In this document: positions 1 through 8,418 of the stretch, piece after piece
Position numbering within the stretch: position 1 is the stretch's first letter
Layout of the letters: every line of letters begins with the position of its first letter
The notes under the pieces: generated by a model
Databases searched by the model: none
What the model was told of the DNA's origin: nothing
Seen by the model: the letters and a program-made list of their open reading frames with translations, nothing else
Translations under genes and position numbers: made by a program
Assembly (NCBI GenBank): GCA_030524105.1
Contig: JAUNHE010000011.1
Location: forward strand, 1 to 45,743
DNA length: 45,743 nt
Source of the DNA: Rothia sp. (in: high G+C Gram-positive bacteria)
Lineage (GTDB): Bacteria > Actinomycetota > Actinomycetes > Actinomycetales > Micrococcaceae
Reading direction: 5' to 3'

Positions 1-5
1 AAACA

Positions 6-45
6 ACACACCCACACGCACAGGCAAACACCCACACAAACAGGC
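6..45. repeat. Two tandem 20-bp A/C-rich repeats
   Basis: Bases 6-25 and 26-45 are direct repeats matching at 17 of 20 positions; both contain CACCCACAC and end in CAGGC. The array may continue to the left of the window. No function can be assigned from this alone. Confidence 0.5.
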
Positions 46-293
46 CATGAAAAATATTAGACAGGTTTTATAACCCAGTCTCTTGATCCGAGGCTCACAA
101 GACCGTGAGGCTTATTCGGCTCATCTAGTTTACCAGCTTTCCGCAAGACCCGCAAGGAGTTTCTTTAGTGAAGAAAGTCACGTCTGGAAAATTTCCATTT
201 GGTTCTCACAGCAAACCCTGTATTTCAATGTTTTTACCGCCCCACCAAGGTTTCCCTAGCGCAAGGCGACTTCAACAACTATACGCAGTAGCG

Positions 294-379
294 AAAATCC
301 TTGCAACTTCAAATCCGGTGTGCTAGCTAACTTACAGGCGTGTAACTAGGGGTTTTCCCCTAGCAATTCAAGGATTTTC
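294..379. other. Branched inverted-repeat element, possible structured RNA or terminator
   Basis: An outer stem pairs 293-303 (GAAAATCCTTG) with 369-379 (CAAGGATTTTC). It encloses two further hairpins: TTACA-ggcg-TGTAA at about 332-345 and CTAGGGG-tttt-CCCCTAG at 346-363, all perfect. The element lies 41 bases past the rlmB stop on the minus strand, so it could be a complex terminator or a 3' UTR structure. The three-stem layout is richer than a usual terminator, and neither orientation gives a clean U-tract directly after the outer stem. Confidence 0.45.
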
Positions 380-419
380 CCAGCTTAAAAAATTTTTAAA
401 ACTTTAAAGTCAGGGTAAC

Positions 420-1403
420 CTAGGCGCCAAGACTGCGCCTTCTTGTAAGCTCATAGAGGCTAATGCCCACCGCAACCGAAGCATTTAAAGACTCCATAGC
501 AGAGTCAATAGCAATAGAAACCAGCTGATCACAATTCTCGCTGACCAGCCGCGAGATCCCCTTCCCCTCAGAACCTACCACCAAAAGCAGGGGCTCCTGG
601 GCAAGTTCCACCGCTGCAAGCTCAACATCGCCATCCCCGTCCAGACCCAGCACAAAGACACCGGCTTCTTTAGCCTGCTGCACCAGCCGGGTTAAATTCG
701 TAGCCATTGCCACAGGAATACGGGCAGCAGCACCGGCAGACGTCTTCCAAGCAGAAGCCGTCACCGCAGCAGAACGCCGCTCCGGAATAATCACACCATC
801 CCCACCAAAAGCGGCAAGACTACGAATCATGGCACCCAAATTACGGGGGTCAGTCACCCCATCCAAGGCCAAAAACAAGGGCGTATGCTTAAGCTTGCCC
901 TGCCGGTAACGCTCCATAACGGTAAGAACAAGATCGCTGGCATCCGGATACTGATAGGGCGGAATCTGCAAGGCCAAGCCCTGATGCACAGCCCCCTCCG
1001 TCATCCGATCCAGCTCACCCCGGGAAATTTCTAGCATAGGCAGCTGATTCTTCTGGGCAAAACCTAGGACCTCACGCACCCGCTCGTCAGCCTCAATCCG
1101 GCTCATCACAAAAAGATGCTTAGCCGGAATCTGCATGCGCAAGGCCTCCAAAACCGCGTTACGGCCCGTCACCAGCTCTTCACTGACCCGCTTACCGCCC
1201 AAACGCTGGCGAGGGCCAGCATGCAAACCCAGCTGACGACGCTCAGCGGCACGCTTCTGCTTATAGGCCTTATGGTAGGGACGATCCTCCGCCTTAGGGG
1301 TGGGCCCCTTGCCCTCTAAAGCCCTGCGGCCCTTACCCCCAGAACCCTTAGTTGGTCCCTTTTTTGACTTAATAGCGCCGGGACGTCGACCAGCTTTTGC
1401 CAT
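420..1403 (-). CDS. rlmB: 23S rRNA (guanosine-2'-O)-methyltransferase RlmB
   Basis: Predicted 327-residue SPOUT-class (TrmH/SpoU) methyltransferase. RlmB uses S-adenosylmethionine to 2'-O-methylate G2251 in the peptidyl-transferase P-loop of 23S rRNA. The N-terminal 70 residues are basic and low-complexity, as is common in actinobacterial homologues. An RNA-binding substrate domain follows (GRNAVLEAL), then the knotted catalytic domain with the three SPOUT motifs: DPRNLGAMIR, VVGSEGKGIS and SLNASVAVGISLYE. I chose the ATG at 1403, preceded by GAGG, over an upstream TTG at 1439. It is the last gene of the carD-ispD-ispF-cysS cluster. The family is certain; RlmB rather than another SpoU methylase is very likely from the motifs and the cysS neighbour. 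Confidence 0.93.
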   Translation of the reverse strand: MAKAGRRPGAIKSKKGPTKGSGGKGRRALEGKGPTPKAEDRPYHKAYKQKRAAERRQLGLHAGPRQRLGGKRVSEELVTGRNAVLEALRMQIPAKHLFVMSRIEADERVREVLGFAQKNQLPMLEISRGELDRMTEGAVHQGLALQIPPYQYPDASDLVLTVMERYRQGKLKHTPLFLALDGVTDPRNLGAMIRSLAAFGGDGVIIPERRSAAVTASAWKTSAGAAARIPVAMATNLTRLVQQAKEAGVFVLGLDGDGDVELAAVELAQEPLLLVVGSEGKGISRLVSENCDQLVSIAIDSAMESLNASVAVGISLYELTRRRSLGA

Positions 1404-1460
1404 AACAACCTCATCTTCACACCGTAACAAGAGCAGCAAACCTGCCCACCAAAAATATAG

Positions 1461-2879
1461 CTAACCCAGCGACCAGCCAGAGCCCTGAGCCGAATCATGG
1501 ATAACAACACCCGCATCAGCAAGTAGATCACGGATCCGGTCCGCAGCCTCCCAATTTTTCTGGGCCCTCGCCTGGGCCCGCTCAGCCAAGAGGGACTCTA
1601 GCAGCCTCTCCAAAGCTAAGGACTGGCCCCGGTCCCCGGCACCAGCAGATAAATCCATCAGCTCCGTCAGACCAAGAACCCTAGCCATAGCATAAACCTC
1701 ACGGGCCAGCTGCTCCACATCCTGCCCCTGGGCCAAGGCAGCGTTACCGGCCCTGGTCAGCTCATGTAAGCAGGCTAAAGCCTGCGGAATATTGAGGTCA
1801 TCATCCATAGCCGCCGCAAAAGCCTGCGGAACTTGGGCCTGCCCGTCATGATAAGCAGCGGTCTTAAGCAAAAAGGCTTCCACCCGCTCAACAGCAACCC
1901 TTGCCTCCTCCAAAGAAGTTGGCCGATAATCCAGCACCGAACGGTAGTGCGCCTGCCCTAGATAGTAACGGACCACCAAAGGACGGGCCAGCTGCAGCAT
2001 CTGCTCTGGTGAAACCGTATTACCCAAAGACTTAGACATCTTCTCGCCTTCAAAGGTTACCAAACCATTGTGCAACCAAAAACGGGCAAAAGCATGGCCA
2101 GCTGCCCGAGACTGGGCCAGCTCATTCTCATGGTGGGGAAAGCGCAGGTCCAAGCCACCCCCGTGAATATCAAATTCAGCGCCTAAATACTTAACCGCCA
2201 TAGCAGAGCACTCCAGGTGCCAGCCCGGACGACCAGCGCCCCAGGGAGAAGACCAGCAGGCCGACTCTGGCTCACCAGCCTTATACCCCTTCCAGAGGGC
2301 AAAATCCCGCGGATCCCGCTTGCCGCGCGGATCAGCATCCGCAGCATCTTGCATATCTGCAAGCTTTTGATGGGTTAAAGCCCCATACTCTGGCCAAGAT
2401 TCAACGGCAAAGTAGACAGAACCAGAATCGTCCAAGGCAGTATAGGCGTGACCGGCAGCGATCAGGCGCTCAATCAGGCTTATCATCTCTGGGATATGGC
2501 CCGTTGCCCGGGGCTCATAGGTTGGTGGCGCAATAGCTAAAGCGGCATAGGCCTGAGAAAAAATCTTCTCATAGCGGTAAGCCAGGGCCCACCAGGGCTC
2601 ACAAGCATGCTCACCGGCATAATCGGCCCCGTAGGAGGCCCGGGAATTAGCCAAAATTTTATCGTCAATATCTGTGACGTTACGAACCGTTGTCACCCGG
2701 TAGCCGCGGTAGCTTAACCAGCGGGAAAGCTGATCAAAAACTAAGGCAGAGCGGATATGACCAATATGGGGGGCACCTTGAACAGTAGCACCGCAGTAGT
2801 ACAACCGGGCCTGGCCAGGTACAAGAGGCTCAAAGTCTCTGAGGCTTGCAGTAGCGGAATCGTAAAAACGTAAAGTCAC
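1461..2879 (-). CDS. cysS: Cysteinyl-tRNA synthetase
   Basis: Class I aminoacyl-tRNA synthetase, 472 residues from the chosen start, which charges tRNA-Cys with cysteine in the cytosol. Visible hallmarks are the zinc-binding YYCGATVQG followed by the HIGH-type PHIGHIR, the zinc-site region GWHLECSAMA, the HHENELAQS segment, and the KMSKS loop GEKMSKSLGN. The start is uncertain. The reading frame stays open to a GTG at 2981 inside ispF, but the family normally begins at the equivalent of VTLRFYDSAT, so I use the GTG at 2879; a GTG at 2909 is also possible. Ribosome-binding sequence is weak at each. The gene follows ispF closely and is probably cotranscribed with it. Confidence 0.95.
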   Translation of the reverse strand: MTLRFYDSATASLRDFEPLVPGQARLYYCGATVQGAPHIGHIRSALVFDQLSRWLSYRGYRVTTVRNVTDIDDKILANSRASYGADYAGEHACEPWWALAYRYEKIFSQAYAALAIAPPTYEPRATGHIPEMISLIERLIAAGHAYTALDDSGSVYFAVESWPEYGALTHQKLADMQDAADADPRGKRDPRDFALWKGYKAGEPESACWSSPWGAGRPGWHLECSAMAVKYLGAEFDIHGGGLDLRFPHHENELAQSRAAGHAFARFWLHNGLVTFEGEKMSKSLGNTVSPEQMLQLARPLVVRYYLGQAHYRSVLDYRPTSLEEARVAVERVEAFLLKTAAYHDGQAQVPQAFAAAMDDDLNIPQALACLHELTRAGNAALAQGQDVEQLAREVYAMARVLGLTELMDLSAGAGDRGQSLALERLLESLLAERAQARAQKNWEAADRIRDLLADAGVVIHDSAQGSGWSLG

Positions 2880-2919
2880 GTCTTCTAGTGTAGGCCCATC
2901 AGGGAGCACAGCGCATGTT

Positions 2920-3411
2920 TTATGTGGCACAGTTGCCAGCAGGATAAACCAGGGCCGTAGCGATAGCGGCAAGCCCCTCACCGCGGCCCGTTAGCCCCAA
3001 GGCATCGGTGGTAGTGGCCGTGACGCTTACCTCTGTCCCCGCCGCCCGACTCAAAACCCTATTAGCCTCCAGGCGACGGCCAGCAAACCTGGGTTTATTA
3101 CCTACCAGCTGCACCGCAATATTGGCAATCTCAAAGCCTGCCCCCCGCACAATAGCGGCAGCTTCGGCCAGAAGTTTCACCCCGGAAGCCCCCTTAAGCT
3201 CTGGACGGTCCACCCCAAAATTAGACCCAAGATCCCCGGTTCCCGAAGCAGAAAAAAGGGCATCCGCTGCGGCATGAGCCACAACATCACCGTCTGAGTG
3301 CCCCTGCAAACCCGGCTGATCTGGCCAGAACAAACCTGCCAGCCAGCAGGGGGTATCCCGGTCTCCAAAAGCATGAACGTCCAGGGCAATTCCCGTTCGG
3401 GCTAGCAGCAC
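2920..3411 (-). CDS. ispF: 2-C-methyl-D-erythritol 2,4-cyclodiphosphate synthase
   Basis: IspF catalyses the fifth step of the MEP isoprenoid pathway, cyclising CDP-methylerythritol 2-phosphate with release of CMP. The 163-residue length is normal for the family. The metal-binding DVHAF motif is near residue 11, followed by [11 protein letters not shown], with its third metal-site histidine, and the SNFGVDRPE and [16 protein letters not shown] segments. The start is a GTG at 3411, preceded by AAGGAG that overlaps the end of ispD. Only three bases separate it from the ispD stop, so the two are translationally linked. It works one step after a CDP-ME kinase that is not in this window. Confidence 0.96.
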   Translation of the reverse strand: MLLARTGIALDVHAFGDRDTPCWLAGLFWPDQPGLQGHSDGDVVAHAAADALFSASGTGDLGSNFGVDRPELKGASGVKLLAEAAAIVRGAGFEIANIAVQLVGNKPRFAGRRLEANRVLSRAAGTEVSVTATTTDALGLTGRGEGLAAIATALVYPAGNCAT

Positions 3412-3413
3412 AA

Positions 3414-4175
3414 TTACTCCTTCTCGTAGAGGGCTCGGGCCAGGGCAAGGTCCAGGGCGGTTGTAATCTTAAAGGACTCAGCAGAACCGGCAACCGTTTT
3501 TACCCTAATCCCTAGGGTCTCTGCCAGCATGGCATCGTCGGTGATAGACTCCGCCAAGCCACGCTGGCTTGCCTCAGCATAGGCGGCCAAAAGTCGGGGC
3601 AGATCAAAACCCTGCGGTGTCTGCACAGCCCGCAATTGATCCCTGGCATAGGTCTGCACCACGTAATCCTTGGCGTCAACAGCCTTGATAGTATCAACAA
3701 CCGGCAGTACCGGAATAACGGCCTCTTCACCATCGGCCAGAGCAGCAACCACCCTGTCAAAAACAGCAGCTGGAGTAAAACAACGGGCACAGTCATGCAC
3801 CAAAACAGCCTGCGGTGGATCGTCAGGAAAGCCAGGTTGCACCGGCGCAGCAGCAAGGGCCTTAAGCCCGGCAGCAACGGAAGCAGCCCGGCTCGGTCCT
3901 CCAGTCACAGCGAGGGCAGCAGACTGGGCAGCAAGGGCAGAAAGCACCCTGTCTCCGGCAGGAACAGTAACAACAATACGGGAGGCAACCCCAGCAGCCA
4001 GCAGCCCTTCCAGGGCCCAAGCCAACAAAGGCTTGCCGGCTACCTCTACCCGGGCCTTGGGTAAGGAAGAGCCCAATCGCCTGCCCTCACCGGCGGCAAC
4101 AAGGACAGCGGCTATAGCCTGACCGCGGCTAGCCCCCAGCCCCCCGGCAGCAGCATCTGATTTGATTTCAATCAC
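3414..4175 (-). CDS. ispD: 2-C-methyl-D-erythritol 4-phosphate cytidylyltransferase
   Basis: IspD transfers CMP from CTP to methylerythritol 4-phosphate, the third MEP-pathway step. The signature nucleotide loop [18 protein letters not shown] is at residues 24-41, followed by the GGPSRAASV segment, VHDCARCF, and a C-terminal VQTPQGF and SITDDAML. The 253-residue product has about 20 residues before the conserved core, so the real start could be slightly downstream; the modelled start is a GTG at 4175 with only a weak ribosome-binding sequence. It sits between carD and ispF on the same strand, 27 bases after the carD stop, a common actinobacterial arrangement. Confidence 0.95.
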   Translation of the reverse strand: MIEIKSDAAAGGLGASRGQAIAAVLVAAGEGRRLGSSLPKARVEVAGKPLLAWALEGLLAAGVASRIVVTVPAGDRVLSALAAQSAALAVTGGPSRAASVAAGLKALAAAPVQPGFPDDPPQAVLVHDCARCFTPAAVFDRVVAALADGEEAVIPVLPVVDTIKAVDAKDYVVQTYARDQLRAVQTPQGFDLPRLLAAYAEASQRGLAESITDDAMLAETLGIRVKTVAGSAESFKITTALDLALARALYEKE

Positions 4176-4202
4176 AAAAAATGATCATAGCGGAATATGC
4201 CG

Positions 4203-4688
4203 CTAGACGTTCTCAAGAATTTTGTCTAATTCAGCCTCAGCGGCGTCTTCGTCAATCTCTTTAGCCAGGGCCACTTCTGAGGAAAGAATCTGGCGAGCCT
4301 TGGCCAGCATACGCTTCTCACCAGCTGAAAGGCCGCGGTCATTCTCCCGCCGCCAAAGATCCCGCACAACCTCAGCAACTTTAATGACGTCACCCGAAGC
4401 TAGCTTCTCTACATTTGCCTTGTAGCGGCGAGACCAGTTAGCCGCCTCTTCAGTATCGGTTGCCTGCAAAACATCAATAACCTCCTGCAAGCCCCGCTCA
4501 TCAACAACATCACGCATGCCCACCATGTCAACGTTCTCGGCAGGTACCTCAATGACAAGATCCCCTTGAGCTACCTTGAGCTTCAAGTACATTTTTTCTT
4601 CGCCACGAACCTTGCGCATCTTAATCTCTTCAATTGTTGCAGCACCGTGGTGAGGATATACGACGGTTTCGCCAACCTCAAAAAGCAT
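4203..4688 (-). CDS. carD: CarD-type RNA polymerase-binding transcription regulator
   Basis: CarD binds the RNA polymerase beta subunit and stabilises the open promoter complex, with broad effects on rRNA and housekeeping transcription. The 161-residue protein has the N-terminal Tudor-like RNAP-interaction domain ([17 protein letters not shown], residues 3-19) and the C-terminal helical DNA-binding domain with NWSRRYKAN and [20 protein letters not shown]. The ATG at 4688 has an AAAGGGG ribosome-binding site at good distance. It is first in the carD-ispD-ispF-cysS-rlmB run. A TAGAAT -10-like box lies at 4720-4715 on its strand. Essential in mycobacteria; the same is inferred here. Confidence 0.96.
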   Translation of the reverse strand: MLFEVGETVVYPHHGAATIEEIKMRKVRGEEKMYLKLKVAQGDLVIEVPAENVDMVGMRDVVDERGLQEVIDVLQATDTEEAANWSRRYKANVEKLASGDVIKVAEVVRDLWRRENDRGLSAGEKRMLAKARQILSSEVALAKEIDEDAAEAELDKILENV

Positions 4689-4791
4689 ATGGATAAACCC
4701 CTTTCAGCCTACCCATTCTACCACGACCATTTTTCAGTAATTTTGAAGTAAAAATTAAGTCTCAAAGACTAATATGTCTATATTCTGCTTG

Positions 4792-4809
4792 GTATCTGAG
4801 GCCAGATAC
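4792..4809. promoter_or_regulatory. Palindrome between carD and the divergent lipoprotein gene
   Basis: GTATCTGAGGCCAGATAC has perfect 7-base arms around a 4-base centre. It lies in the 249-base divergent space between carD (-) and the lipoprotein gene (+), upstream of a possible -10 near GACTATAC at about 4834. It could be an operator; the binding protein is unknown. Confidence 0.4.
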
Positions 4810-4937
4810 AGACCTTCTGTCAATAAACCGCTAGACTATACCGGGAAGACTCTTATTGGTTCCTTACTCAATACACACACGGGTCTCTACCAGTTCAGCG
4901 AATCACCTCATTCGTATCCACCAAGGAGTTAAATGCC

Positions 4938-5480
4938 GTGAAGTCTACCGCTACGACTACACTCAAACGTGCCGGTGCAGCAGTTGCGCTCTCAGCAGCC
5001 CTACTCTCCGCTACCGGCTGCGGCTACATTTACCAGCAGCCAACCACTATCGTCTACTCCGCTTCAGACGGGGTCATGCAGGACCTTGCCACCCTTAAAC
5101 TTCGCAACATTATGGTTATTTCAAGCGGTAGTAGCGAACCCGGCCGCCTACTAGGCACCGTCTTAAACACGGGTGACTCAGACGCAACCCTAGAGATAGC
5201 TTTCCCATCGGGCACAAAAACCGTTAACGTTCCTGCAAACTCGGAAATCCGTTTTGAAGAAGAGAAAAACAAGGTTGTTCTCTCCTCCACCGGGGCCGCT
5301 CCCGGCATGGTCCTCAAGGGCGTCAAAACCAGCACTGCAGGCCAGAAGGGAGAGCTGGACATCCCCGTCTTGGACGGCACCCTGGAGGACTACCGGCCCT
5401 ACCTGCCCAATGCAGCAGAATCCGCCCAGGCTAGCCAGTCCAGTACAGCCGCTCAAACACCCAGTAGCGCAAGCTCCTAA
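4938..5480 (+). CDS. Conserved actinobacterial lipoprotein, function unknown
   Basis: A 180-residue predicted lipoprotein. The N-terminus is basic, then a hydrophobic stretch ends in the lipobox SATGC, giving an acylated cysteine at residue 28. The mature part looks like a beta-rich extracytoplasmic domain (LRNIMVIS, RLLGTVLNTGDSDATL) and ends in a disordered Ser/Ala/Gln tail. I recall similar lipoproteins encoded near carD/phoU in other actinobacteria, with no defined role. The start is a GTG at 4938 with AAGGAG 9 bases upstream. It is transcribed alone and ends at a strong terminator. A PCu(A)C-like copper-chaperone fold was considered, but I see no His/Met metal motif to support it. Confidence 0.8.
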   Translation: MKSTATTTLKRAGAAVALSAALLSATGCGYIYQQPTTIVYSASDGVMQDLATLKLRNIMVISSGSSEPGRLLGTVLNTGDSDATLEIAFPSGTKTVNVPANSEIRFEEEKNKVVLSSTGAAPGMVLKGVKTSTAGQKGELDIPVLDGTLEDYRPYLPNAAESAQASQSSTAAQTPSSASS

Positions 5481-5498
5481 ATAAAATCCGAGCAGCAC

Positions 5499-5536
5499 AA
5501 AGGCGGGGCCGAACAAGGTTGTTCAGCCCCGCCTTT
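5499..5536. terminator. Strong bidirectional terminator hairpin
   Basis: Two 18-base arms, starting AAAGGCGGGGC and ending GCCCCGCCTTT, pair with one mismatch around a GG loop. The A/T flanks let it serve both strands: the lipoprotein gene and the convergent regX3. Confidence 0.85.
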
Positions 5537-5591
5537 ACTAACCTAAGACTGCCTAGCCGGCCCAGTTAACCGGCTGAAAAGGAGCCCCGCT

Positions 5592-6272
5592 TTAGGGTTC
5601 AAACTTGTAGCCTAAGCCCCGAACGGTCACCACATAACGCGGATTAGAAGGATCCGGCTCAATCTTAGACCGTAACCTTTTGACGTGAACATCTAAGGTT
5701 TTGGTATCGCCCACATAGTCGGAGCCCCAAACCCTATCAATCAGCTGGGAACGAGTAAGAACCCTGCCGGCATTACGTAAAAGCATTTCCAGCAGCTCAA
5801 ATTCCTTAAGAGGCATAGAAATACTTTGCCCCGACACCGTGACCACATGGCGCTCTATATCCATCCGCACCGGGCCACCTTCAACCGTGTTACCGCCCAC
5901 TTCTTCAGCCTCAGACTGCCGCCGCAACACCGCACGGATACGGGCAATAAGTTCCCGGGAAGAATAGGGTTTTGTTACGTAATCATCTGCGCCCAGCTCT
6001 AGGCCCAGCACCTTATCAATCTCCGCATCCTTGGCTGTGAGCATGATAATAGGAACGGCGGACTGGCTACGCAGCTGCTTACAAACCTCCATACCGGACT
6101 GGCCGGGAAGCATAACGTCCAGAAGCACCAGGTCTGCGCCGTTATGCTCAAACTCAGTTATGGCGGCACTGCCGTTGTCCACAACTTGAACTTCAAAACC
6201 CTCGCGTCCCAGCAAAAATGCTAGCGGTTCGCTTAAGGCTTCTTCGTCTTCTACAACCAAGATCCTGGTCAC
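5592..6272 (-). CDS. regX3: OmpR/PhoB-family response regulator RegX3
   Basis: Response regulator of 226 residues paired with the adjacent SenX3 kinase. In actinobacteria the pair activates phosphate-starvation genes. The receiver domain shows the acidic pocket VEDEEA, the phospho-accepting aspartate in LVLLDVMLPGQ (about residue 52), and the conserved lysine in DDYVTKPYSSREL. The C-terminal winged helix has LKEFELLEMLLRNAGRVLTR and VRGLGYKFEP. It starts at GTG 6272, overlapping the senX3 stop by 4 bases, so translation is coupled. The assignment rests on the OmpR/PhoB architecture plus the senX3 and phoU neighbours. Confidence 0.92.
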   Translation of the reverse strand: MTRILVVEDEEALSEPLAFLLGREGFEVQVVDNGSAAITEFEHNGADLVLLDVMLPGQSGMEVCKQLRSQSAVPIIMLTAKDAEIDKVLGLELGADDYVTKPYSSRELIARIRAVLRRQSEAEEVGGNTVEGGPVRMDIERHVVTVSGQSISMPLKEFELLEMLLRNAGRVLTRSQLIDRVWGSDYVGDTKTLDVHVKRLRSKIEPDPSNPRYVVTVRGLGYKFEP

Positions 6273-7516
6273 TGATACGCGTCCTTCATTTCTCTCACTG
6301 ATGCGGCGCTTCCGCTCAGTACAGCCGGAGACTCTTCTCCGTTAGCCTGGGCAGCTGCTGATGATTCAGCGCCCAAGAGGTCCCCCTCGGTAATTTCGTC
6401 AACCGCCGGTAATGACATAGTAAAGGTTGAACCTTCCCCCAGAACAGACCACAAGCTTATTTCGCCATTGTGTTGTCCAACAACGTGCTTAACAATTGAG
6501 AGCCCCAGCCCCGTTCCCCCCGTCTGGCGTGACCGGGCGGGATCAACACGGTAGAAACGCTCAAAAATTCGATCCTGCTCATCTTCAGGAATTCCCGGCC
6601 CCTGATCCTTAACAGAAATCTTAACCTGACCATCCTTCTCTGAAATACCGATACCCACCTTAGTCTTCTCAGGAGAGTAGCGGATAGCATTTTCAATCAG
6701 GTTACGGATGGCAGTACCCAGCAGCTCAGGATCCCCGTGGACCGGCCGGTGGGCAAAACCCCCGGTCTGCAAGGTGATTTCTTTACCTTCAGCAGTAATA
6801 CGGTTACGGTCCACCGAGGCAGTAACCAGCTGATTAATGTCAACCAGCTTAGACTGGCTGACCACATCCGCAGACTGAAGCCGGGACAGTTCAATGACGT
6901 CCTGCACCAGGGCGGCTAAACGCTTGGATTCTTTAAGAAGCCGCTGGGAAAAATGCTCTACAGCGTTAGGATCGGCCGCAGAGCTCTCGATAGCTTCCGC
7001 CAGCAGTCCAATAGCGCCCACCGGGGTTTTAAGCTCGTGAGAAACATTGGCAACAAAGTCGGTTCGCACCGCCTGCACCCGAGCTATTTCGGTGCGGTCA
7101 TCAGCTAAAACAAGAATGTATTCCCCGCCCACCGGAGCAACCCGCAGGTCAATCACCAGCTGAGACTTGGTCACAGTACCGCGGGTGAGAGTAATCTCTC
7201 GCTCAACAATAACTTCCCGGCTGCGCACCTGGTGCACCATCTCCAGCAGCTGCTCACTCACCAGCGTATGCCCCTTGACCAAACCCAGGGCATAGGCCCC
7301 CGGAGAAGCCTGCACAACGCCGTCCACCGCATCAACCACCACGTAGGCACGACCAATAACGGCCAGCACTTCGGCTGCACCGTCACTAATACTGGGTTCA
7401 GCAACATCGGCCCATTGGGCACGCTCTCGGGCGCTTTTATTAACCGCCCACATGCTCAGCACACCCAGGCCAAGGCCCAATAAAACCGCTACTAAAGCTA
7501 GGAGGATAGGATCCAC
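6269..7516 (-). CDS. senX3: Sensor histidine kinase SenX3
   Basis: Membrane-bound histidine kinase, 415 residues from the chosen start. An N-terminal transmembrane segment (about residues 3-22) is followed by a PAS-like sensor region. The phospho-acceptor histidine is in ANVSHELKTPVG, and the ATPase domain shows the N box (NLIENAIRYSP), G1 (DQGPGIP), F (RIFERFYRVD) and G2 (GGTGLGLSIVKH). The frame extends to a GTG at 7576, but the GTG at 7516 puts the membrane helix at the N-terminus as in family members, so I prefer it. A Glu/Ser/Ala-rich tail of about 45 residues follows the catalytic domain. It phosphorylates RegX3; PhoU is encoded divergently. Confidence 0.9.
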   Translation of the reverse strand: MDPILLALVAVLLGLGLGVLSMWAVNKSARERAQWADVAEPSISDGAAEVLAVIGRAYVVVDAVDGVVQASPGAYALGLVKGHTLVSEQLLEMVHQVRSREVIVEREITLTRGTVTKSQLVIDLRVAPVGGEYILVLADDRTEIARVQAVRTDFVANVSHELKTPVGAIGLLAEAIESSAADPNAVEHFSQRLLKESKRLAALVQDVIELSRLQSADVVSQSKLVDINQLVTASVDRNRITAEGKEITLQTGGFAHRPVHGDPELLGTAIRNLIENAIRYSPEKTKVGIGISEKDGQVKISVKDQGPGIPEDEQDRIFERFYRVDPARSRQTGGTGLGLSIVKHVVGQHNGEISLWSVLGEGSTFTMSLPAVDEITEGDLLGAESSAAAQANGEESPAVLSGSAASVREMKDAYQ

Positions 7517-7586
7517 GCCTACCAGCTTAGGCACAAAATCATTCGCAACGCCCCGAAATCTCACCAAATTACACACAGATTCAACT

Positions 7587-7614
7587 AACGTTTACCAAGG
7601 CAGGCCTAAACGTT
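7587..7614. promoter_or_regulatory. Inverted repeat in the senX3/phoU divergent promoter
   Basis: AACGTTTA (7587-7594) and TAAACGTT (7607-7614) are perfect 8-base inverted arms with a 12-base spacer. CGTTTAC and CGTTCAT also recur as near-direct repeats 22 bp apart, two helical turns, as expected for a PhoB/RegX3-type activator site. RegX3 autoregulation is inferred. Confidence 0.4.
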
Positions 7615-7713
7615 CATATTTTCTTGGCAAGCTATATAAACCTAGGGGTAGATCCGGCTCTGGGCTGCCTTTTATCACATACCGCAATGAACTCGAAGCG
7701 AAAGGATGCGCAC

Positions 7714-8355
7714 GTGCGCAAAGTCTTTCAAGCAGAACTCCAGCAGGTTGGCGAAGAACTTGTTCAAATTGCCACCCTGGTTAAGGAAGCACTTGTTCGT
7801 GCCTCCGAATCATTTCTTAACGCAGATGTAGAAGAAGCCGAAGAAGTCATCTCTAACGATGCCCGCATCGACTTCTTGCAAAACCAGCTCGACGAGCGCT
7901 CCATCGATATTCTTGCCCTCCAAGGGCCGGTTGCCTCTGACCTGAGGATTATTGTTGCTTCGCTGCGAATGAGCTCCTCCCTGGAGCGCATGGGCGATCT
8001 GGCCCGGCACGTAGCCCAGATAGCACGGATGCGTTTTCCAGAAAAAGCTATCCCGGCCGATGTGGCTCCCCTCTTTGAAAAAATGGTAGCCGCAGATGTT
8101 AAGATCATCGAAGATGTAGTCAAGCTCCTGGACACCCACGAGTTAGAGCACGCCGAAGCCATCTACACCCATAAGGCCAGCCTTAATCAGCTGCACCGAG
8201 ATGTCTTTAAGGCTATGAACGCCCCGGACTGGTCTCACCCACCCCAGGTAACGGTAGACGTCACCCTGGCCAGCCGCTACCTAGAACGTTTTGGCGACCA
8301 CGGAGTCTCCGTAGCACGAAAAGTAACCTACCTAGTCACCGGCGACTGGAGCTAG
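7714..8355 (+). CDS. phoU: Phosphate signalling regulator PhoU
   Basis: Cytosolic all-helical PhoU of 213 residues. In known systems it dampens the phosphate sensor kinase and tunes the Pst transporter. It contains two PhoU three-helix repeats: residues about 1-100 with the metal-binding-type RIDFLQNQLDERS and SSSLERMGDLARHV, and a second with ASRYLERFGDHGVSVARKV. The family begins at the equivalent of RKVFQAEL, so I chose the GTG at 7714 with AAAGGA just upstream. It is transcribed away from senX3 through a shared promoter region, consistent with one phosphate-responsive unit. Confidence 0.93.
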   Translation: MRKVFQAELQQVGEELVQIATLVKEALVRASESFLNADVEEAEEVISNDARIDFLQNQLDERSIDILALQGPVASDLRIIVASLRMSSSLERMGDLARHVAQIARMRFPEKAIPADVAPLFEKMVAADVKIIEDVVKLLDTHELEHAEAIYTHKASLNQLHRDVFKAMNAPDWSHPPQVTVDVTLASRYLERFGDHGVSVARKVTYLVTGDWS

Positions 8356-8369
8356 CTAAAAAAATTAAA

Positions 8370-8410
8370 GGCCCTGCGCACCACCTAAGCTGGATGCGCA
8401 GGGCCCGGGT
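8370..8410. terminator. Terminator between convergent phoU and gpmA
   Basis: Arms GGCCCTGCGCA (8370-8380) and TGCGCAGGGCC (8395-8405) pair perfectly around a 14-base loop. A T-run follows on the plus strand and an A/T-rich tract on the other side, so it can terminate both phoU and gpmA. Confidence 0.85.
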
Positions 8411-8418
8411 TTTAACCC

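Larger units (their letters stand above)
1..419. other. Gene-free stretch downstream of rlmB
   Basis: I see no convincing coding region here. The first 45 bases are low-complexity, A/C-rich and tandemly repeated. The middle has small hairpins such as TTTCTT-tagtg-AAGAAA near 161-177. The last third carries a strong nested inverted-repeat element, listed separately. It lies downstream of rlmB on the minus strand, so it could hold that operon's 3' untranslated region and terminator. Confidence 0.6.

Noticed and set aside
6-45. Tandem repeats considered as the edge of a CRISPR array
   Set aside because: Only two 20-base units with no spacers between them, and no cas genes in the window.
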